64,000 nt of DNA from Angiostrongylus vasorum (lineage: Eukaryota; Nematoda; Chromadorea; Rhabditida; Metastrongylidae). The position numbers were made by a program, and so were the translations under genes. The number at the start of each line of letters is the position of its first letter. The stretch's first letter is position 1. Below the pieces are notes generated by a model. It was not told the DNA's origin. It was given only the letters and a program-made list of their open reading frames with translations, and ran no database searches. Where the stretch lies: the NCBI GenBank assembly GCA_018806985.1, contig JADANN010000434.1, forward strand, positions 1,302,001 to 1,366,000. Direction: 5' to 3'. Positions 23,581 to 35,654 of this stretch are shown one piece after another.

Positions 23581-23899
23581 GCATAACATCCAGCATCAGC
23601 CAGATGTCAGTCTCAAAAAAAAACGGTGTTCACGACAAAACGATGTGTTCCCAGTTCCATTCACTCTCAAGAGAGACAATATATGCTAATGCTATATGTT
23701 TTAGGTTTAGAAGTCAAAAAAATGCAAAAACTGCATTTAGAGCTGACAAGGAGGAAACTGTTAAAGAGGATAGATCCGTGCTCAAATCTTCGACGTGACG
23801 ATCCCTTCTGACTTCCGGTCGAGAGAGTTAGATGCTACGCAAGCAGACTGAAATATTAATCATTGTATAATTTTTTACCTACTACTCATTGTTTTTCAC

Positions 23900-24125
23900 G
23901 GCATGCTATTATGTGAAATACAACTACAATGATGCTAAGATACTTGCAAAACGTTGGACCCCAAGCCAGATCAAACAGCTAGCACCTTTTTCGGTGGGTC
24001 ACGTGTTATGTACGGCACCACTCAGTGAGGTCTTAACGAGGACCTCGGTGGTGCCGTACGTAACACATAAGACCCGGAAAGGGTAATCGCGGTTCGATCT
24101 GGCCTGGTGTCCAAGTTTTGCAAAT
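23900..24125. mobile_element. MITE-C relative carrying a long hairpin
   Basis: The ends match MITE-C (TGCTATTATGTGAAATAC; CAAGTTTTGCAAATAAATC). The centre (23998-24075) is a hairpin with TGTTATGTACGGCACCAC paired to GTGGTGCCGTACGTAACAC. Confidence 0.6.
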
Positions 24126-24129
24126 AAAT

Positions 24130-24395
24130 CACTGTATTCTTTCACTGATAAGCTAACAAAAAACTTTACTCAGCTAACGTCTCGGCGCCTTCGCCTTCCT
24201 CATAGCCGGATTGATTTGAGTCGATTGTCCACAGTTCTTCTTCCTCCCGATGTGAGTCTTGCTTGGACTGTGGACAATCGTTTTGGATTCATATGTCTCT
24301 GAGCAAGGCGAAGGCGCCGAAACGATCCGTTATCCGAACAAAGTTTTTTTATTAACCTTGTGTTAGCTCATCAATGAAAGAATACATGTCAATTA
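24130..24395. mobile_element. MITE-E foldback copy, full
   Basis: The left end ATTCTTTCACTGATAAGC pairs with the right end CTCATCAATGAAAGAAT, and inner arms GCTAACGTCTCGGCGCC and GGCGCCGAAACGATCC pair as well. It is directly adjacent to the preceding MITE-C relative. Confidence 0.8.
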
Positions 24396-24484
24396 ATCAC
24401 CCTTAGGTTAAAGAAATGTCGTTTTTTTGAAATCTTATTCTGCGCATCTACTTTTTTATTTACTTCCTGTTATTTTTGACAGCA

Positions 24485-24805
24485 AGGTATGATGTGAAGT
24501 GGAAACACTATGATGCTGAGATGTTTGCAAAATTCCGGACCGCATTGTAAAAAGTAAACACTGTGATTTTGCTTACAACCGCAGCATAACCGGGTTTGAT
24601 CCCGATTTGTGCTCCCCAGATCAATCCCCTCGACGGGTGATTGCTGATGGCAGCATTATGTAGAAAACTGGCTGAGAGAAAGGCGAAACGAAGGACACGC
24701 ATGGTGTGGTGGTGAACACGTTAGCCCTCAGAAAGGGTTATGCAGCATCCGTTCCCCACCGCAGATACCTGCGGTCCGGAGTTTTCAAAATATCTCAGAA
24801 TCATA
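24485..24805. mobile_element. MITE-C copy
   Basis: The TATGATGTGAAGTGG end, a central GATCAATCCCCTCGACGGG, the arm ACGCATGGTGTGGTGGTG, and the CCGCAGATACCTGCGGTCCG palindrome near the other end are all present. Confidence 0.7.
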
Positions 24806-25730
24806 TTAGTTGCATTAAACAGTGTCTTCGAGTATGCCATCTCGAGTGCAATGATAGGAATGTTGCCGTATACGGTAAGATGTCGAAAATTAATTGGGCC
24901 AGACAGATGATGTGCCTTAACAAGCGATGGACAGTTTTACGAGATCTCAAGCGCCCAGTAGGAAGACTGTCGATCCGATGATCAGAATTTTCCATGAAGA
25001 TACTCCAAGAGTGACTAATTCCCAGAACGCAGTAGGCTACTGTGAAACGCTAGGCGAATACTTGGAAATTTTGTTGCCGCGAGCCCAACTCATCTGACGA
25101 TAAACGAATGGGTAAGAAAGAACAAGTATGCATGAGCTTTATCTGAATAAGTCTCTAAGCTTCTTCGCTTGGACTACATGCCGTTTTAAAAAGCAATTTT
25201 CGACTCGATCTGAGCTTCCGTATTTTTGTTCCACTTGGATTTGTATTCATTTCGTGGTGTTAAAATAAAATAGGAACAGAGCAAATTCGAGAAATTTCTT
25301 GTACGAATCCAACTTCGCAAGTGAAGCCAAGGAAACCGTAGTGCTTACCTAGATATCACTTAGTGAGATATCCTCTAATGAACTGCTCGAGATTAATTTT
25401 AAAAATTTCGCGATCAAAACGAGTTTTGAAGATGAGTAGATTCACGGGCGAGTCGGTGATTCGCGTCTGGGCTGAATGGAGGAGTTAGCGAGCCGGTTAA
25501 ATTACTCGATAACTAACGAGAGTACAGGAGGCATAAGTAATTGTGACATTAAAAAGTCGACAAAGCGTACCAAGAACTGAAATGTCTACTACCGCGACTG
25601 ACCAATCCTAAAAGGAATAATCGTGCTGAGCGATAACTCTCGAAAACTCTTCACTGAACTAATGCTGAAAAAGTTTTTTGCTTTCAAGTCCCTCGACGAT
25701 CATTATATCATACTTCCTGAAATATTCGCT
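24806..25730. other. No feature recognised
   Basis: Only short frames (24706-24981 overlaps the MITE) without splice support. No repeat family of this window is obvious. Confidence 0.35.
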
Positions 25731-25975
25731 CGTGTAGCACAGTACCTAGAGATGGCCTGCAGTGCACACGGTGGTCGTTGGTGTGATCGTGAGCCGTGGA
25801 CTACCCAAGCTTTCTATGTGTTCGTAGTAGGCAAAGTGGTAGTTATAATTCCCTGGTAGTATAAATAGATTTTGATACACCGGTAGCCATCGCAAATTAC
25901 TGTATCACCCAGATATGGATACAACCACCTCGCGGCGCGTAATGGAGGTGCGCACATGACAAATCCATAAAGGAT
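25731..25975 (+). mobile_element. SINE-A copy, heavily diverged
   Basis: The order of blocks is kept: CTCGTGTAGCACAGTACC (head), CACCGGTAGCCATCGCAAAT, and CAGATATGGATACAACCACC. Confidence 0.45.
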
Positions 25976-26171
25976 AATCAGTGGCGAATGCTTAATCTTT
26001 TTAGTAAAACTTCATCAACCAAACCGGTCACGAAAATGTCTTCAAAAGAGTGGAGTGCTCTAGAAACCTGAGATTTTGTGGTGACGGAGTGAAGCTGGTA
26101 TCCCGTTGGCAAAAGTGTGTAGATGGTTTTCATTCCGACTATTAAAGATTACTAGGAGCTTAGGTACTTAC

Positions 26172-26545
26172 TTACTTGATACTTGAACGGCCCGTCCTCA
26201 CTGGTTGTGCGGGTCCCAGCGTAATCTCCATTTTCGGAGATTTGCTGGTTAAGCCACTGTGGTTTCCTGGAATCCCGAGCCCACCCTGGGCAAAGTCTGT
26301 CCCAGGTCTTCACCACCACAGGTAGTCGCAGCCCTCGGGGATCAGAGGGGGGATTTTCTACCATGCGACTTTGATACCAGGACGATGGTAGATCCTGGTA
26401 TTGGTTTACTCTTAGCTAGGCTCCTGATAGAAACGCCGGACTCAGCTTGAAAGACCCTGCCAGGTGATGAATAACCTCGCTGTGCATCGCAGCCCTGACA
26501 CCCAGGAACACCTCCCAGCCGCGACGAAGCGGTAAACCGTTGGAA
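26172..26545 (-). mobile_element. SINE-B copy
   Basis: The tail GATACTTGAACGGCCCGTCC is at the left. The opposite end is CCCAGCCGCGACGAAGCGG. Confidence 0.8.
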
Positions 26546-27727
26546 GGGGAGCTTAGATATGTGTACCTAAGGTTAACAATTATAAATGGAAACCTTTCTA
26601 GATAATCTATAATTCATTTCTATTAGTATTGCAATTCTACACCTAAACAATGGCATCCACTGTAATAGATGGAATAGACGATTGACTATATTTATTTTGT
26701 GAAAGTATTCGAAGTATCATTAGACATGTCTGCCAGTCTTCACCAGTCCAAATCGTGGGCATCATTCCTTGATGGCAACTTTTCACGAGACTCTTCTCTC
26801 AGTTTCTGTAGATTGGGCCGGGCATATATACGTGTCGTTGGCTGCTCCAGAGATAATGGTGTCTCTATGATCCCGATTCCTGAAACTAAGCAGCGAACAT
26901 TTTGCCCAAAAGCAAAGGGTAACTCTTGCCATGCGCCTGAGGGCATTCAAACAGCTTTCCAAAATCGCATTGTGTTCCTCGATATCTAGTGTCTTTTTTT
27001 CTTCTTTGAATTAGATGATTTATCACACCAAAGTTATTTTCAAATCGCATGGAAAAAAGTTTCCATCTTAAAAATGGACTGCTAAAGAGAAAAAAACAAC
27101 AGTTTATGAAGGTATGGACAGTATCAAATCAAATGCAGCATCAACGCGACAGTGCAGCAATGGACTGAGCTTGCATAATTTCTCCTTAAAGATGTCCTAT
27201 ATGTACGAAGTACACACCTCACATGCCTTAAAAACTTCAGTATATGCTTAAAGGGACGTATTTTGATGACAGATTTTTTTTATCCCACTCAAGAGTTCCT
27301 TATGTTTCAAAACCCTGGAAGGATGCATAGAAGAAAATAAGGGATACGTAGGATATTGCTTTGAGGTATCCGAAATGCATCACATATGACTCACATATCA
27401 GTGTTAGCAAACATATCGTTTTTCAGTTTTCTAAATTTTTTAAAGCTAACCGTTGATTTACAAAAAAGCAATGGAATAAAGTCAATATAAGTATCAACGA
27501 GTGTTTTCTACGACTTCACCTTGACTTTCTATTCTTGAGTGCATCATCCTCGGTAGAAAAACTAGAGACGGCAATGGAGGGAGAACAGCGGAAGGCACGC
27601 CACTCAGTGCAAGGTTGGCTAAAAAGCTCAACCTCAGACCATGACTAATGTGTCGGAGAAGGTTAGTCCAAAAAGTGCCAAACAGTTTTTTTTTCTAACT
27701 TTTTAATTACCGCCTACCATAATTTTT
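26546..27727. other. Intergenic, with an open frame of unclear meaning
   Basis: At 26699-26989 the + strand stays open for 96 codons, and two - strand frames across the same stretch are also long. None has splice sites or motifs that decide between them. The rest is A/T-rich and unassigned. Confidence 0.3.
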
Positions 27728-27840
27728 TCAAGGCAGGGTATTATGTGTGATACAACCACAATGATGCTGAGATATTTGCAAAACTCCGGACCACAGGTGC
27801 CTGCGGTGCGGGAACGAACGTGCTATTACTCTTTCCGGGG
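27728..27840. mobile_element. MITE-C end fragment
   Basis: It shows GGCAGGGTATTATGTGTG, ATGATGCTGAGATATTTGC and CTCCGGACCACAGGTGCC in order, without the second half. Confidence 0.6.
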
Positions 27841-28129
27841 GTTTCTTTTTTCTGTTTGAGAAGACAAAGACATGCACGCAAGCGCGACTACACATAAAGT
27901 GAGCTAAGAAAATTTCCTGGTTTCCTCCTAAATATTTAACCAACGTTTTAAATGCCTTTCAATCTCGGATAAGAACTCACAAGGGAGTTCATTGAACTGG
28001 GGCGCTTCTTGTTCAGCAAATTCCTCTGCGTTGTTCAAAAAACGTGAATGAGAAGAGATTCCTTTAAACCGTTAAATAGATGGAGACTGGTTTAAGTAAA
28101 ATTACATTGTAATGACTTACTGGTTCGAA

Positions 28130-28290
28130 ATTCGCGACCTGTATTTGACGGCTCCCCCTAAGACGATATCTGATGGAGTAAATCGGTTGGTCATGACTGC
28201 CAAGGCGGCCATTGGTGAGAGCACTGTTCTCGATGATGCCAACAAGCTGTTCCGCTGGAAGTGTATGGATCACAAATGACAAGGAAGTTA
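28130..28290. repeat. Unit of a dispersed ~150-base repeat, copy 1
   Basis: It shares, in order, GAGTAAATCGG, GAGAGCACTG, GATGATGCCAA and GATCACAAATG with 29685-29830, in the same orientation. Confidence 0.5.
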
Positions 28291-28749
28291 TGGCTAACTA
28301 ATTTTAGACCTAAACCTTGAAAAGATTTACTCTAAAAAAGCGCTACATTCCAGGACATTGGGGTGACTATAGACAAGCTAAGCCAGCCGTTACTTAAAGG
28401 TAACATAAGAAGATATGCTACGGAACCTTGCAAAAATGAGGTTTTTTCCAGGTATGTAGTAGACATTTGTAGATTAGGAGCCGAGTAATTATTATGCTGT
28501 GTTATCCGAATTCATCACAGATTTGTGTTGTTTACTGTTAAAGTGAGAATGAGTGGTCCCTTCTATCTTAATTTATTCCAAAGTCCTAACTTTTCAAACA
28601 AGAAACCCTATAGTGTTCTGCACCGACACTTATTCAGAAGTATCGGTCAGGTAAAAGAACGCGTCAGATTTTTTTCTTCAAAAACTGACATTTATTCAGT
28701 ATTGATATTAGCAATCAGTATTTCGTCCTTACAAGAGACTGTTAAAAAA

Positions 28750-29040
28750 TAAAATGCTAAAGCTCTCGGCGTTGATCAATCCCTGAGGGATGCGCTATGC
28801 ATTCGATTTCATTCAGCATCGCTTGGAGCGGATTGCATACATATCTGGCCGTTATAATGAGTCGCGGTGGCTACCGATGTACCGAGCCAGTGCTCCTATC
28901 CTACCAGACAAGTCCGGTACCAATTTGCTGACCCCGGATGGATGGAAGGCTTGGTGGGCCATGGGCGCTGGGACCAATTCCACGTGTGTGTTGCAGAGCG
29001 CTTCCGACCACTGCGCCACACGCGCCCTACGAGACTGTTA
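28750..29040 (-). mobile_element. SINE-A copy
   Basis: The tail AAAGCTCTCGGCGTTGATC is at the left, and the head CCACTGCGCCACACGCGCC at the right. Confidence 0.8.
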
Positions 29041-29429
29041 CAGGTCGTTATTGTGGTCAACGTTCCAGTACCACAGAATTCCGGAATGATTGGAGTTGAA
29101 TGTCTATACCAGTTATTTCTTGCAACGAGTGTTCTTAGTCACATCGAATCAAATCGAATGGAGTGGAACTCCTCACGGATCCACTGTGAAACACTCGACT
29201 AGAATCATAGCGGATCCGATGAAATCTTCAGAAATATTAATTTGGCACGAAAATAGTGCTGGTTTCGAGTCACTGCTTCTGAGAAAGTGTTCCCCTTTCT
29301 CCCTTCCTTAAGTTGTCGCAACTGAACTCATGAATAAATCTGTCCAAAAACTGGTTGGAGATACAAGAAAATGCAATAAACGGAAGTGCTGGTTACCGCA
29401 GGTTATATGACGACGGACCACCTAAGGAT

Positions 29430-29684
29430 TTTATTAAAAGATACGCGATGTATTCGATTTCATTAGGCATCATCAGAGCTGAATGAATGCATATTCGGCC
29501 TATACAATAACTAGCGGTGGCCTGCCGAAGTATCAGCACTGCTATCCTCGTCTGAGGAGTCCGGTGCCAGTTTGCCGACTCCCGAGGGATGGAAGACTTG
29601 GTGAAGCCAGGAGGCGGAATCGAACCAGCAACCACTTGTGTATCGCAAGGTACCTCTAACCAATACGCTACACGCAAGTCTGGG
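29430..29684 (-). mobile_element. SINE-A copy joined to the ~150-base repeat
   Basis: The body ATTCGATTTCATTAGGCATC and head remnant CCAATACGCTACACGCA are clear; the tail is replaced by ATTTTATTAAAAGATACG. Confidence 0.7.
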
Positions 29685-29830
29685 TCGATGTCCGATAGAG
29701 TAAATGGGTTTGCCGTGGCTGGCAAGCTGCTGTTGGAGAGAGCACTGCTCTTCATGATGCCAATAAGGTGTCTCATTGAAAGTGTGTGGGTCACAAATGG
29801 CAACGACGCAACTCAAGGAAGATCCCCTCA
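29685..29830. repeat. Unit of the ~150-base repeat, copy 2
   Basis: It corresponds to 28130-28290 and directly abuts the SINE-A head, so the SINE may have landed at the edge of this unit. Confidence 0.5.
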
Positions 29831-29844
29831 TCTCCTAGTAATGT

Positions 29845-30115
29845 TTAAGGTTCATTAATTCGAAATACAACCGCAAGGATGCTGAGATACGAACAAAGCT
29901 CGGAACTGGGTTCAATGCCAATTTGTGCTGTCCAGGTCATTCATGCTGACGGATGATTGCTGATGCATGTTACAGTAAAAAAACTGGCTGAGAGAAAGCC
30001 AAACGAAACACCTCGGTTGGTGTGGTGGAGAGCACGAGAGCCGCCGAAAAGGGTAACCGCGGGTTCGAAGCCAAGCTGAGGTTTCCAGTTTTGCTCATAT
30101 CACAGCATTCCTGTG
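29845..30115. mobile_element. MITE-C copy, diverged
   Basis: It contains CAACCGCAAGGATGCTGAG, the GACGGATGATTGCTGATG block and GTTGGTGTGGTGGAGAGC. It is close to the copy at 45435 in its arms. Confidence 0.6.
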
Positions 30116-30499
30116 ATTGCATGTCCTAATAGTTCACCTCATCGATTTGACATGCAAGTGTTCCTGCTTAAACCGTGATCTATAGTAGGAGTTACTTCCT
30201 GGACTGGGCCAGCCAGAGATTTCGTCATTTCGGTTGGAAGGCAAGTCGAATTACTTCAAGACAGACGGAAGTACAATTAATGCACCAAATGCAGCACGAT
30301 AAAACTCATTATTCTCATTATTCATGAAAATCGTACCATCACCAGCCCATAATGGACGGGCGCCATCTACTATGGCTCACCGAATGGAATACGAGCGATT
30401 TTTTTGTCATGTGCGGAGTCGCTAGTATTCGACAGTAAAAAAAAACCATTTCGATAACTACAAGGCTTTTAAGGGTTGTGAACATGGAGAACTATAGAA

Positions 30500-30790
30500 G
30501 GATTTGTGAAACAACCACAATAATGCTGAGATATTTGCAGAACTCCGGACCACATGTGTCTGCGGTGGTGAAAGAACGCGCTATCCGTTTCCGGGGGCTA
30601 ACGCGTTCACCACCACACCATACGGGCCCTTCGTTTCGCCTCCCTCTCAGCTAGTTCTATCGAACACTGCCGTCAACAATCACCCGTCAACGGGATTGAC
30701 AGACACCTTCGGTCCGGAGTTTTGCAAATATCTCAGCATCATTGTGGTTGTTTCACAAATAATACCCTGCCATGAAAACTATTGAAAGGC
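30500..30790. mobile_element. MITE-C copy, full
   Basis: Inverted arms are clear: CACAATAATGCTGAGATATT on the left against AATATCTCAGCATCATTGTG-type sequence (CTCAGCATCATTGTGG) on the right, around GCTAACGCGTTCACCACC. Confidence 0.75.
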
Positions 30791-31019
30791 AGTAAATAAA
30801 AGCCAACATATAGAAGAATTTTCGTATCAATCAATAGGTATGCATGACATATTCTCTACTGTTTACTGTGTGTTACTATGACCCGTCATGCAAACACATT
30901 GCTGGCAGCACTTCGAACTATTTTGCACCCTGCGTTGAGTCTACCTATCTGTTTCCTATTTCACACATTCAATAGAATAAACATAGTGACTAAAATGATA
31001 TAGCACCCAATTTTACTTT

Positions 31020-31402
31020 TATTTATTCCGTTCTATTTTTATTTTATCCGTTTTCACGTTTACCGTGCGGATCCTAACATTTTAACATCCGATTAGTTTC
31101 CTCGCATCCATCGTCAACGGAGATCCTCAAACTTTTACGTGTGGCTTCGGTTGCTGCTTGAGGATTTCCATTATATCCTGTATGTTGTAGAATGCTGGTC
31201 GAGCGATTCTCCCTGGAGTCCTGAGATAGCCGATCTGGAGCGTTCCCAATTAGATTGCAGAGGGTGATTTTTTTCCCGGACAAGTCCAGCACCAATTTCC
31301 CGAAATCGGAGGGACGAGAGGCTTCGTTGGCCCGGACCGGAGTCGAACTAGCACCATGCTCGTGATGACGGACATCACTACCACTGTGCTATCCGCCCCA
31401 TA
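31020..31402 (-). mobile_element. SINE-F copy, near full length
   Basis: The 3' end is at the left (CCGTTTTCACGTTTACCG). The tRNA-like head at the right reads, on -, GGCGGATAGCACAGTGG and AGTTCGACTCC (31339-31349 on +), which fit A and B boxes. Confidence 0.8.
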
Positions 31403-31735
31403 GCATTTCAGATTACCGGCCAGTGAACCTTTTCGAGGAACGGGTTTTTTGCAAATCATTACGGTTTTCTGGTCCCACTCCTATTATTTTGACCTGTTTT
31501 CGAATAACTATCGAATGAATAAACATAGTGCGGTAAGAAGGAATTCTGGAACACCCTAAACTGAAAATGGATACTATGGTGTCCATACCGTCCGTTTTGT
31601 TGTTAATGCGTTAGCAATTCCCTAACCTCCAGTATGTCTTATGAAAAAAAAGAACAAAGAGAACTGTGAAGGACAATTATGGAGATAATTCTGTGGACAA
31701 AGTCATTTTACTCTGATCCTAACCTACCTACTTAC

Positions 31736-33580
31736 GACACTGCCCTTAATTTTGTGTGGCTACTCGTTGAGACGGCACCAAATTTCTTGGCGTCTGGTGC
31801 CTCTGGTGGTCCGAAAGATGGTTTAGTGATTTACTAACTGTAGAGGATACCTTTCATCTATCATCTCTAGTACAACAACTTCGTCGGACAAAATGTGTAT
31901 CGCATACAAAAAGTGTATCAGACAAACTATTTGTGGAGTAATAAAGTCGAAGAGAATATGTATTGAAGTCAATGCACGTGTTCCATTCTCTCCACCTACG
32001 TGTACATTGACAGCAGTTGATACGGTCGTTTAAGGGTTATAGGCGGTTATAGAGTATGAACAGACAAAACATCAGTGAAAACGTCCACACTTCTTCATTA
32101 CCTGATTTTGTCGGATTGCTGCCTGTTTGGTGTATGCTTCAATATCCATTGCTCTGTCATTGCTAGCTTGAAAAATTCGTTGCATCTGAGCCATCGCTGA
32201 AATCACAGTGTTTCTTCGCATGGATGGTCTCTGCCAGATTATGTCCTTGATAAGATCTTTTAATGACAATAACCGATCGTTGTTCATGTCTAATAATTTG
32301 CCAATAATTTTGTTACTACACAATTCAACAACGCCTGTAGTCGAAAACCTCTCAACGGTTGAGCGCCTCATCGCAGCCGGCAGATTTTCCTGGGTGTAGC
32401 GATGCGCTGTACAGCAGGGGTTCATTCTCGCAGCAGGGCCTCCCGAGATGAGGAGTTCGGCGTTTCCATCCGGAAGGCCAACTAAGCAAAAACCAGTACC
32501 ACGAATCATCACCGTGCTGGTTTCAGAATGGTCATATGGTGGCAAACCTCCTGATCCACAAGGGCGACGACTGCCTAGAGTAGCGACGACCTGAGGAATG
32601 CTTTGGCTAGGCTGATCTGAAGACCTCAATGAAGCGCAACGGCTAAACCAGAGAAGTCCGTCCGGGATGGAAGTCCTACTGGAGTGCGCACAACCAGTAG
32701 GAACGGACCATCCAAGCTAGCAAGTAATGAAAAACATTTTATACAGCACAAACATTCGAATGGGCTTCGGCAATAACGTAGAATAGTTATTGACTACACT
32801 TGCTCATCCTGAGTTTCTATGTAGTCCAACCAGAAACGAGGATGGTAACAAATATTTAAGCTACAATATATAGATGAGTAATACCCACATGTTAACTGAG
32901 TACTTGAGGGGTATAAGAACAACTTAACAAAAAGTGGGGGGCTTTCAACGAGCAATAGATGGGATTGAAATTTGCTCATTTTTGCAATATTGTCACAAAA
33001 AAATGGAAATTTCGTTCATGACGAAAAGCTGGATAGTTACTTGGATATTTTGACGGCCCGTCCTCACCGCTTGTGCGGGCCTCAGCATACTCTCCATTTT
33101 TTCGGACATTTGCTGGTTAAGCCATCGTGGTTCCATGGAATCCCGAGATCAGCCGGGCCAAAGTCTGCCCCAGGTCGTCACTACCACAGGCGGGCGCCGC
33201 CCTTATGGATCAGAATGATGATTTGCCACCATGGGACTAGTTTGGTACCAGGACGGTGGTGGATCATGGTATTCGTGTACTCTTAGCTAGGCTTCCTGAT
33301 GGAAAAGCCGGACTCCTCAGCTTGAGAGACCCTGCTGGGGAGATCAATGCCCCCCGTTGTGCATCGCAGCCCGACGCCCAGGATCACTTCCCAGCCACGA
33401 TGAGGTGGTAAAGCGTTAGAAGGTATGATGAAAACAATAAAGAAAATGAAGGAATATCCTAAACTTTTTAGTGCTTCACTCACTGTGCCATGGTATACGG
33501 TCATCACGCTTGATCCGAGATGATATCCTTAACGGGACGGCGCAGGTAAAGCAGACGATTAGTGGAAGTAGTTTGCTCAT
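31736..33580 (-). CDS. Probable secreted helical protein, at least two exons
   Basis: Exon 1 (33580-33484) encodes a signal-peptide-like start, MSKLLPLIVCFTCAVPLRIS, then a dibasic KR, and ends at a strong donor A|GTGAGT. Exon 2 (32334-32102) follows CGACTACAG, joins in phase 1 to make a serine codon, stays open for 77 codons and ends at CAG|GTAATG. Its peptide is helical with amphipathic segments (KDLIKDIIWQRPSMRRNTV). A third open stretch ends at a perfect donor C|GTAAGT at 31736 (AKKFGAVSTSSHTKLRAVS), but its acceptor is unclear and the true 3' end was not found. The topology recalls the nematode SXP/RAL-2 (DUF148) secreted proteins, but I see no diagnostic motif and keep the family open. 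Intron 1 contains two SINE-B copies in opposite orientation. Confidence 0.55.
32365..32730 (+). mobile_element. SINE-B copy in an intron of the secreted-protein gene
   Basis: It runs from CCTCATCGCAGCCGGCAG to GGACCATCCAAGCTAGCAAG. Confidence 0.75.
33035..33422 (-). mobile_element. SINE-B copy, opposite to its neighbour
   Basis: The tail TACTTGGATATTTTGACGGC is at the left and the far end CACTTCCCAGCCACGATGAGG-type sequence at the right. Together with the + copy at 32365 it forms a large inverted pair about 300 bases apart. Confidence 0.8.
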
Positions 33581-33588
33581 GTTACTAA
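33578..33588 (-). promoter_or_regulatory. Probable trans-splice acceptor of the secreted-protein gene
   Basis: On -, ATTATTAG ends at 33585 and is followed by TAAC and the ATG at 33580. Confidence 0.4.
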
Positions 33589-33589
33589 T

Positions 33590-34305
33590 AATCGATGTCG
33601 AACCGAAGGAATAGAAAGCTCGGCGAACTACAGTGGGAGTAGGATATTACTAAATAAGAGGAATTGAAAAGCACAGATTCTACTATCAAGAAACAGACTG
33701 TGTGGAAAAAAAGTAAGCTGGAATACATTTTAAAAGGCACATTGTCACAGAAGATTAGCTAAAAAAGTAAGCGTTTTCGAACCAGCTGTGTCAGGTTGAG
33801 AAAGAAAACCGTGGATTTTTACAGGACTGTTCTATCAAAAAAATACTTAACAACTCCACTTCTGATATGATCACTAACTATGCCTGTAATGCATTCGAAC
33901 AGAAGGCGATTGAACGATATGAGGACCGGAGGGTAGGAGAATGAAATGGAAAGCGAAGAGGAAGCGCGGAGGATGTGATGCGCGTCGACAGCTCTCCGTT
34001 GGACAACCGGCTCTTGTTAATCCGCAGAAGAATGGCGATGCAAGCGGCGTTCGGTCGTGGCATACATGCACTACAAATCGCTCTACTTTTATGAAGGAAA
34101 AATGTAGAGTAGCTCTAACCACAGTGATGTTTAGTGATAAGGACATGTTGTGTTAAACGATGTCAGTATTCCGTTTTTCACCACTTTCTCTTTATGTGGT
34201 AGTGCTTCGACAAATAGTTTCCTTCACCTCGTTGCTCTCATTCCAGCATCACAGCACAAACCATTCGTCAAGATGAGAGTTTGGATTCTTGCTTTCATAG
34301 AAGCA
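33590..34305. other. Upstream region, no gene recognised
   Basis: Overlapping frames on both strands at 33874-34156 are open for 60-90 codons but carry no motif or splice context. This stretch may hold the promoter of the secreted-protein gene. Confidence 0.3.
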
Positions 34306-34309
34306 TAAA

Positions 34310-34560
34310 AAGGACAAAGCTCTTGGCGTTGATCAATCCCTGAGGCACGCGCCATGCATTCGACTTCATTAAGCATCGTTTGGAGGTGATTGAATGCCTA
34401 CCGATGTATCGAGCCAGTGCTGCTATCCTCCCATACCGGCCTGGTACCAATCTGCCGACCCCAGAGAGATGGTAGGCTTGGTGGAGCATGGGCGCGGGGA
34501 TAGATTCCACGAGTGTGTTGCAGGGCACATCCGACCACTCCACCCGCGCCCTTGCTTTCA
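34310..34560 (-). mobile_element. SINE-A copy, body shortened
   Basis: Tail GCTCTTGGCGTTGATCAATC; the segment after GGTGATTGAATGC is deleted up to CTACCGATGTATCGAGCC. The head is at the right. Confidence 0.75.
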
Positions 34561-34904
34561 TATCTCGTGATAGATCCATACTCTTACTTTATCGCAATGC
34601 GTTTTTTCATCTTTGTCTTTACCATCACCTGTGTCTCTACGTCATCTTTAAATCCATTGATATTGGCATCTGTATCGTTATAAGCTACCTTTTCATAAGT
34701 ACGGAAAGAAAGCCTGTTTACTCTTACTATTTTCAAGACAAAAAAGTTCTGGAAACTTGCACAGGAACTTGGTTAAGCGGTGGTTATGTGCAGCTATCAG
34801 CTAACCACTACCCGATAAGTTTGCTTTCCCTCGATGCTTCGTAAAGCTTCTCTCGAAAGTACCGATAAAGCAACGATATTTGATAGTGCGAAATAAGAAT
34901 AAGA

Positions 34905-35190
34905 GTGAAGCGTACGGCGTTGAACAATCCCCTAAGAGATGTCCCATACATTCGACTTCATCAATCATCATTAAAACTGATTAGATGCATATTTGGTCCA
35001 CACAGTATCTTGTAGCGGCATATCGATGTAAAAAGTCAATGCTGCTATCCTGCAAGACAACTCTGGCACCAATTTGCCGACCCCGGAAAGATGGAGAGCT
35101 TGGTGAGCATGGGGGGCAGGTTCGGAGCAACGACCGCGTGTGCATCTCAGGACGCTTCTAACCACTGGGTTACATGCACCTCTAGTTCAA
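34905..35190 (-). mobile_element. SINE-A copy, diverged
   Basis: Tail GCGTACGGCGTTGAACAATC; the head remnant CCACTGGGTTACATGCACC is at the right. Confidence 0.65.
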
Positions 35191-35654
35191 GGATATAAAA
35201 AGAGAGCAGTCGGCAGATCTATAACTCAGCCCCTACCTATTTCAATCAAGGCCTTTCTCCAATTTCTGCTACACTACTGAAATTAACCCAACAGCAGCAT
35301 CGAAACATGGTCGTTCCCGCTCCTGAGTTCACCTGAAAAAAAAATCCTGTGCAGAACAGCTGTTTGGATCGAATACAACCAAATTTAACCGATTTATCCT
35401 TCAAAGAATATCGCAACTTGGTAACTTAAGTGAATACCGAAGAAATCTAGGCTGGACAAACTTTGCATTGGCTAGCAAAATAAGGATTTTAAAACGTCGT
35501 TGGTGAAAAGAAAAATGAACTCTACAAAGCAAGAAGGTGAGAATGAAGATGAAATCGTGACCTCTCGAAAAGCTGTGAAGTAACGTTGGAACAGTGACTA
35601 TTTTTTTCAGTCTTCAAATCATGACACAGTTTGCACAATGTTAACTTTCTATTT

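Noticed and set aside
32072..32629. Single 185-codon gene on -
   Set aside because: Its N-terminal half is antisense SINE-B sequence. Only the part from 32334 to 32102 is bounded by splice sites.
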